Shown piece by piece: positions 5,163-9,070 of a stretch of DNA of 9,070 nt. The DNA lies in assembly GCA_027858795.1 (NCBI GenBank), contig JAQICF010000270.1, positions 1-9,070 on the forward strand, read 5' to 3'. The notes under the pieces were generated by a model. The model did no database searches and was not told the origin of the DNA. It was given only the letters and a program-made list of their open reading frames with translations. How positions within the stretch are numbered: the first letter of the stretch is position 1; each line of letters opens with the position of its first letter. Origin of the DNA: Candidatus Delongbacteria bacterium (GTDB lineage: Bacteria; Delongbacteria; UBA4055). Both the position numbers and the translations under genes were made by a program.

Positions 5163-6317
5163 ATGTTGTATTTATATTTGATCGTATTACTAAACGCCAT
5201 TATTTATATTCTCTATATCCATAAATTCATTAAAGGGTTGGCGAAATTACCTAATGAACAAATCTTCAGTGTAAGTGATTCCCAATTACCGTCAGTAACA
5301 ATAATCGTACCTGCTCGTAATGAGGAAAATTATATTGAAAGAACTATAATTTCTCTGCTTTATCAGGATTATCCTAACGATAAATTTCAAATTATTGCAA
5401 TTAATGATAGATCAAAAGATCGTACCGGTGAAATAATTGATTCTTTGAAAGTGAATTCTACAAATGTAGATGTAATTCATATTAGTGAAGTTGCTTTAAA
5501 TGTTTCTCCGAAGAAGAATGCAATTCTAACTGCAGTGAAAGAGTGTAAGACCGATTACATTATCACTACAGATGGAGACTGCCTACATCACAAATTATGG
5601 CTGAGATCTATGGTAAATCCGATCATTGGTTCTGCTGATGGCAATATCGGAATTGTCGCCGGAATGACTATCTTTGTAAAAGAAAAATATTCTTCTGCCT
5701 GGGAAAAGACATGGCAATCAATGCAAAATATAGATTACATTTCTCATTCATTGTTGGCTGCAGGAGCAATTGGATGTGGAAAGGGATTCACCGCTAATGG
5801 AAGTAATTTGTTGGTAAAAAAAGAGTTATACAAGGATGCTTCAGGAGTTAAGTCAAATGTAATATCAGGAGATGATTTCTTCATCATTCAGCAGGCGGAA
5901 AAAGCTGGATATCAGATTCGCTTCGCACTTAACGATGAATCTGTTGTTCATAGTTATCCCGTAGATACTATTGAAGGACTGGTTGATCAACGAGCTCGTT
6001 GGGCATCAAAAACGACAAGCTCTTCAAGATTTGTACTTGCATTCGCATTGAATACATTCATGTTTTACATAGGTCTAACTTTGTTATTTATTTTGGCAAT
6101 AATAAATCAGGTCCCTTTTAGAGTATTCTTATCTTTGTTAGCTTTAAAGATAATACCTGAGACAATATTTTTGTCTTACGGATTCGGAAGAATGGGATTT
6201 GAGCTTAAAAATAGATACTATATACTTTTACAAATATTTCACATACCTTTCAACTTGTTTGCAGCACTAAAAGGCAAATTTCTCGGATTCAAATGGAAAG
6301 GAATCAACTATAAGTAA
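5163..6317 (+). CDS. Family-2 membrane glycosyltransferase
   Basis: A 384-residue inverting GT-A glycosyltransferase, probably using a nucleotide sugar on the cytoplasmic face of the membrane to make an envelope glycolipid or polysaccharide. It starts with one transmembrane helix (about 2-20). The catalytic domain contains VPARNEE (49-55), NDRSKDRT (81-88) and the DxD-like TDGD (136-139). It also has an acceptor-side segment GFTANGSNLL (208-217), SGDD (235-238) with the probable catalytic acids, and QRARW (276-280), matching the QxxRW motif of processive-type and ceramide-glucosyltransferase-like enzymes. Two or three hydrophobic segments follow (about 291-315, 318-338 and 352-370). AGGA at 5152-5155 lies 7 nt before the ATG. 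The substrate cannot be read from the sequence. The QRARWASK form is frequent in FCB-group enzymes, as I recall it. Confidence 0.92.
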   Translation: MLYLYLIVLLNAIIYILYIHKFIKGLAKLPNEQIFSVSDSQLPSVTIIVPARNEENYIERTIISLLYQDYPNDKFQIIAINDRSKDRTGEIIDSLKVNSTNVDVIHISEVALNVSPKKNAILTAVKECKTDYIITTDGDCLHHKLWLRSMVNPIIGSADGNIGIVAGMTIFVKEKYSSAWEKTWQSMQNIDYISHSLLAAGAIGCGKGFTANGSNLLVKKELYKDASGVKSNVISGDDFFIIQQAEKAGYQIRFALNDESVVHSYPVDTIEGLVDQRARWASKTTSSSRFVLAFALNTFMFYIGLTLLFILAIINQVPFRVFLSLLALKIIPETIFLSYGFGRMGFELKNRYYILLQIFHIPFNLFAALKGKFLGFKWKGINYK

Positions 6318-6346
6318 CATCCATTAAACAAACAATTAGGAATATC

Positions 6347-7678
6347 ATGGCAATGAGTAACGTAGTAGCGATCGTAGGAAGACCAAATATCGGTAAATCA
6401 ACTCTTTTCAATAGACTTACTAAAACTAGAGAAGCTATAGTTGATAATACTTACGGTGTAACCAGAGACAGAAAATATGGTCCAGTTGAATGGGATGGAA
6501 GAACTTTCTCTTTAATTGACACAGGTGGATTTGTACCTGATACAAAAGAATTCTTCGAAAGCATGATTAATACACAAATTGAAATTGCATTGGATGAAGC
6601 CGAACACATAATCTTTTTATTAGACGTTGAAACTGGCATTTCGGCTATAGATCAAGAAATAGCCAACAAGCTAAAAAAGTCCGGTAAAAGAATAACCGTA
6701 GCAGTCAATAAAGTTGACAATACCGCTCGAGAAAATGATATTGTTGAATTTTATAACCTAGGTCTGGGTGACCCTATTGGCATATCGGCACTTGGTGGTA
6801 GAAATGTTGGTAATATGCTGGACACAGTTACTGATCATATAGTTCCTGATGCTGAGGTCGTAGAAGTTGAAGATAATCGATTAAAAATCGCTATTATTGG
6901 AAAACCTAATGTAGGTAAATCCTCGCTCGTTAATGCTTATCTCAAGGAAGAGAAAATGATCGTTTCTGATATTCCAGGTACAACAAGGGATTCTGTTGAC
7001 TCTGTTCTTCATTACAAAAACGAAGAAATTCTTTTAATTGATACTGCAGGTCTAAGAAAAAAGAAAAAGATCAGAGAAAACATTGAATTTTATTCGCTGG
7101 TTAGAACATTGAAAGCTATAGAAAGAACTGATGTTGTTATTTTAATGATCGATGCGTTAGATGGTTTGACAAGACAGGATATCGAAATTCTTTTGGAAGC
7201 AAAAAAAATGCAGAATGGAATAATACTTGCTGTAAACAAATGGGATCTCGTAGAAGATAAATCAACTAATAGTGCCAGAGATTACGAAGATGCACTAAGA
7301 AGAGAATTGGATTGGATTCCTTATATTGCCGTGAAATTTATTTCTGTTTTGAACAAGCAAAGATTATTAAAATTACTTGATCTTTCCTATGAGATAAGAG
7401 AAAGAAAGCATCTACGAATTTCTACATCTAAACTTAACAATTACATTTTAAAAATTATAAAAAGGACAACTCCTCCTACTTCAGGAAATATAATCATTAA
7501 AATAAAGTATGTAACTCAAGCAGCTGTCAATCCTCCGGTATTCTCATTTTTCCTTAATGAACCTGATCATTTGAAAGATAACTATAAGAGATTCCTTGAA
7601 CGAAAGATCCGTGAAGAGTACGGATTTGATGGAGTACCGATAATAATGAAGTTCTTGCAGACTGGTAATTTAAAATAA
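6347..7678 (+). CDS. der: Ribosome-assembly double GTPase Der (EngA)
   Basis: Der is an essential GTPase with two tandem G domains and a KH-like C-terminal domain, needed for maturation of the 50S ribosomal subunit. The 443-residue length is normal. First G domain: GRPNIGKS (11-18), GVTRD (37-41), DTGG (58-61), NKVD (121-124). Second: GKPNVGKS (185-192), GTTRD (211-215), DTAG (232-235), NKWD (297-300). The G5 loop of the second domain reads ISVL (332-335), where SA is usual, a mild deviation. The KH-like domain (about 355-443) has the characteristic VTQAAVNPPVF and YKRFLERKIREEYGFDGVPI stretches. AGGA at 6338-6341 is 5 nt before the ATG at 6347, favouring it over the ATG two codons later. It lies 29 bp after the glycosyltransferase gene. 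Its 3' end is followed by an imperfect copy of itself. Confidence 0.97.
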   Translation: MAMSNVVAIVGRPNIGKSTLFNRLTKTREAIVDNTYGVTRDRKYGPVEWDGRTFSLIDTGGFVPDTKEFFESMINTQIEIALDEAEHIIFLLDVETGISAIDQEIANKLKKSGKRITVAVNKVDNTARENDIVEFYNLGLGDPIGISALGGRNVGNMLDTVTDHIVPDAEVVEVEDNRLKIAIIGKPNVGKSSLVNAYLKEEKMIVSDIPGTTRDSVDSVLHYKNEEILLIDTAGLRKKKKIRENIEFYSLVRTLKAIERTDVVILMIDALDGLTRQDIEILLEAKKMQNGIILAVNKWDLVEDKSTNSARDYEDALRRELDWIPYIAVKFISVLNKQRLLKLLDLSYEIRERKHLRISTSKLNNYILKIIKRTTPPTSGNIIIKIKYVTQAAVNPPVFSFFLNEPDHLKDNYKRFLERKIREEYGFDGVPIIMKFLQTGNLK

Positions 7679-7714
7679 GTTATGAAGTTTTTGAAAATTA
7701 GTAATTAAAATTAA
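7646..7714 (+). repeat. Imperfect tandem duplication of the der 3' end
   Basis: The last codons of der starting at ATG 7646 (MKFLQTGNLK) are followed 36 bp later by a similar stretch starting at ATG 7682, which reads MKFLKISN then stop in the same frame. About 26 of 33 aligned bases match by eye. The second copy lies outside der, after its TAA. Confidence 0.65.
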
Positions 7715-7733
7715 CGCATCCTTAATTTTATTA
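7702..7733 (+). other. AT-only hairpin before the response regulator RBS
   Basis: AAAATTAA (7707-7714) pairs with TTAATTTT (7722-7729) around a 7-base loop. The stem extends by about four more pairs with one bulge. It abuts the AGAGG ribosome binding site (7733-7737). It could be a weak terminator or affect translation. The stem is all A-T, so it is weak. Confidence 0.35.
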
Positions 7734-7743
7734 GAGGTTTGTT

Positions 7744-8448
7744 ATGAATAAAATTGAAGAAAAAGATATAACTATAATGGTAGTTGATGATGAAACTATC
7801 AATTTACAAATAGTTGATGGTATGCTTAAGTTGGAAAACTATAAGTCAATACTTATAACCGATTCTTCAGAAGTTTTAAGCTTGGCTGAATCTGAGCAAC
7901 CAGATATAATTTTACTCGATGTTGATATGCCGTTAAAGGATGGCTTTGTCGTATGCAAAGAACTTAAGGGCAATCCTGGAACTAAGAACATCCCGGTCCT
8001 TTTCTTATCAGGTAGATCCACTACCGATTCTATCATAGAAGGACTAAAGATCGGTGGAGTTGATTATATAACAAAACCTTTTAATGCTCCTGAATTATTA
8101 GCACGTGTAAATACTCATCTTCAATTAAAATTTACAACTGATAAACTAATTGAGATGGAAAATTTAAAAGCTTTACATGCCGCTATGGTTACACAAAACC
8201 ATAATTTGAATCAATTAACTACATCAGTATTAGGTCAAATTGAGATCGGAAGGATATTAATAGGTAAATATGGTAAAGATTGTGGTAATGATCTTAAAGA
8301 ATGCTTTAATTCAATGGAAAAAGCCAGTATTGAAATGAATCAGATCATTCAGAAATTCAAGGATATTCAAACCATCGAATATAAAAAATATTCAAACCAT
8401 ACTGAAATGCTTGATCTGGATAAATCTTCAATTCCAGAGGAAGAATAA
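7744..8448 (+). CDS. Response regulator: receiver plus DHp-like domain, no ATPase domain
   Basis: A 234-residue two-component protein. The receiver domain (about 9-128) is complete: acidic pair D15/D16, phosphoacceptor D59 in LLDVDMP, switch residue S89 and K111 in TKPF. Residues about 131-225 have no DNA-binding fold that I can see. They look like a histidine-kinase dimerisation/phosphotransfer (DHp) hairpin: NHNLNQLTTSVLGQIEI (152-168) aligns without gaps with the usual HELNNPLTTILGNIEL-type sequence, giving H153 as candidate phosphoacceptor. The last part, with MLDLDKSS (222-229), resembles the end of such DHp domains. There is no N-box or G-box ATPase domain, and the stop follows. The acidic residue normally after the His is Asn here, which argues against autophosphorylation. 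AGAGG at 7733-7737 lies 6 nt before the ATG. No sensor kinase is visible nearby. A phosphorelay or scaffold role is inference. Confidence 0.88.
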   Translation: MNKIEEKDITIMVVDDETINLQIVDGMLKLENYKSILITDSSEVLSLAESEQPDIILLDVDMPLKDGFVVCKELKGNPGTKNIPVLFLSGRSTTDSIIEGLKIGGVDYITKPFNAPELLARVNTHLQLKFTTDKLIEMENLKALHAAMVTQNHNLNQLTTSVLGQIEIGRILIGKYGKDCGNDLKECFNSMEKASIEMNQIIQKFKDIQTIEYKKYSNHTEMLDLDKSSIPEEE

Positions 8449-8467
8449 TGCAAATGGAAGTTGAATT

Positions 8468-9067
8468 ATGCAGGGAATGATCTTAGCAGCAGGATTTGGC
8501 ACCAGATTAGCTCCATATACAGATAACTGTCCAAAGGCTTTAGTTCCTTTAAACGGCAGACCTCTTTTAGGATATATCATAGATAAATATATAGCTTCAG
8601 GTATTACAAATATTGTGATAAATGCACATTATTTATCAGAACAAATTATTGATTTTGTGGAAAACAATAATTTTGATGCTGATATAAAGATCGTTATCGA
8701 AAAGGATATCTTAGGTACCGGTGGTGGAATATTTAATATGCTGGAGTATATCACTGATGATGATTTCTTTGTTTATAATGCTGATGTTATCAGTAGTATT
8801 GATCTTCCTAGTCTAATGGAATATCATAAACAAAATAATCCTTTGGGAACTATGGTTATGCAGAATAGAAAAACTTTCAATCAGGTTATTATCGACAAGA
8901 ATAAAAACTTTTGCGGATTGAAATATATTAAGACAAATAAAGAGATCATTGCTAAGCAACCTGTTGAACCATATAATTTATTGGCTTTTAGTGGAATTCA
9001 TGTAATAAATAAAAAAATATTAAAATATAAAAGTTCAGACAATGAATTTTCTATTATGGGTACTTAG
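8468..9067 (+). CDS. Sugar-1-phosphate nucleotidyltransferase, apparently truncated at the C-terminus
   Basis: A 199-residue GT-A-like NTP transferase that would make an NDP-sugar from NTP and a sugar-1-phosphate. The signature LAAGFGTRLAPYT (6-18) with PKALVPL (22-28, Lys23) binds the nucleotide. GTGGG (83-87) and NAD (104-106, metal-binding Asp) are the next family motifs, and FSGIHVI (174-180) is typical. MurU-like and mannose-1-phosphate guanylyltransferase-like enzymes are the closest types I recognise; the exact substrate is not clear. Relatives are usually about 230-240 residues, so roughly 35-40 residues seem missing. The protein ends FSIMGT then TAG then a Leu codon, where the family commonly has FSIIDxYL, so the TAG replaces a conserved Tyr. 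GGAAG (8456-8460) lies 7 nt before the ATG. It follows the response regulator gene by 19 bp. Confidence 0.85.
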   Translation: MQGMILAAGFGTRLAPYTDNCPKALVPLNGRPLLGYIIDKYIASGITNIVINAHYLSEQIIDFVENNNFDADIKIVIEKDILGTGGGIFNMLEYITDDDFFVYNADVISSIDLPSLMEYHKQNNPLGTMVMQNRKTFNQVIIDKNKNFCGLKYIKTNKEIIAKQPVEPYNLLAFSGIHVINKKILKYKSSDNEFSIMGT

Positions 9068-9070
9068 TTG

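Noticed and set aside
8448..8480. Short ORF of ten codons whose ATG overlaps the response regulator stop and whose TGA overlaps an ATG of the nucleotidyltransferase
   Set aside because: It has no clear ribosome binding site of its own and no recognisable product; the overlaps are probably chance in a 19-bp spacer.
92..9067. Recoding of TGA as an amino acid (absence of TGA stops)
   Set aside because: None of the eleven long genes contains an in-frame TGA and Trp is encoded by TGG, so recoding is not supported.
8468..9067. Recoding of TAG as Tyr or another residue to explain the truncated nucleotidyltransferase
   Set aside because: hslO, rnhB and the yitT-family gene end with TAG at the normal length of their families, so TAG works as a stop here.

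Overview
This is a low-GC (roughly one third G+C by eye) bacterial chromosomal window with ordinary housekeeping content. I see no phage genes, transposases, tRNA or rRNA genes, or CRISPR arrays. Most genes have purine-rich Shine-Dalgarno sequences 5-7 nt before the start. Two promoters have a perfect TTGACA -35 box and a TATATT -10 box, which argues against a typical Bacteroidota genome. The DUF2089/DUF4097/YvlB-type cluster, the YitT protein and Hsp33 are common in Firmicutes-like genomes. The QRARWASK-type glycosyltransferase and the receiver-plus-DHp protein look more like FCB-group relatives such as Cloacimonadota or Delongbacteria. I cannot place the organism firmly from this sequence alone.

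Minus strand, left block (about 48-2377): a four-gene operon with a clear sigma-70-type promoter at 2349-2377 and a rho-independent terminator at 48-70. In transcription order it encodes a DUF2089 zinc-ribbon/HTH protein, a DUF4097 repeat protein, a small unrecognised membrane protein, and a small SHOCT-like/YvlB-N protein. Three of the four carry the same roughly 25-residue helical-hairpin motif, twice at the C-terminus and once at the N-terminus. The tail of the membrane protein resembles the C-terminal domain of the fourth protein. I read this as a regulator plus effectors that may assemble through a shared module, by analogy with envelope-stress LiaX/YvlB-type systems. The function is inference.

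Minus strand, middle block (2463-4409): a YitT-family membrane protein followed by the redox chaperone Hsp33 (hslO), driven by a TTGACA/TATATT promoter at 4382-4409 and ended by a strong terminator at 2463-2488. Both genes have an inverted repeat across their stop codon.

Plus strand (about 4450-9070): rnhB (RNase HII), a membrane family-2 glycosyltransferase, der (double-GTPase ribosome assembly factor), a response regulator with a DHp-like C-terminal domain but no ATPase domain, and a sugar-nucleotide transferase. They are tightly spaced and probably largely co-transcribed from a divergent promoter region at 4353-4505. The last gene stops at a TAG exactly where its family normally has a conserved Tyr-Leu, three bases before the window ends, so it may be a truncated allele or a sequence error.

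Several gene 3' ends are followed by a short tandem copy of themselves (membrane gene, DUF4097 gene, der). No single dramatic new system is visible. The most promising leads are the SHOCT-module operon with its repeat-flanked promoter, and the ATPase-less receiver-DHp protein.
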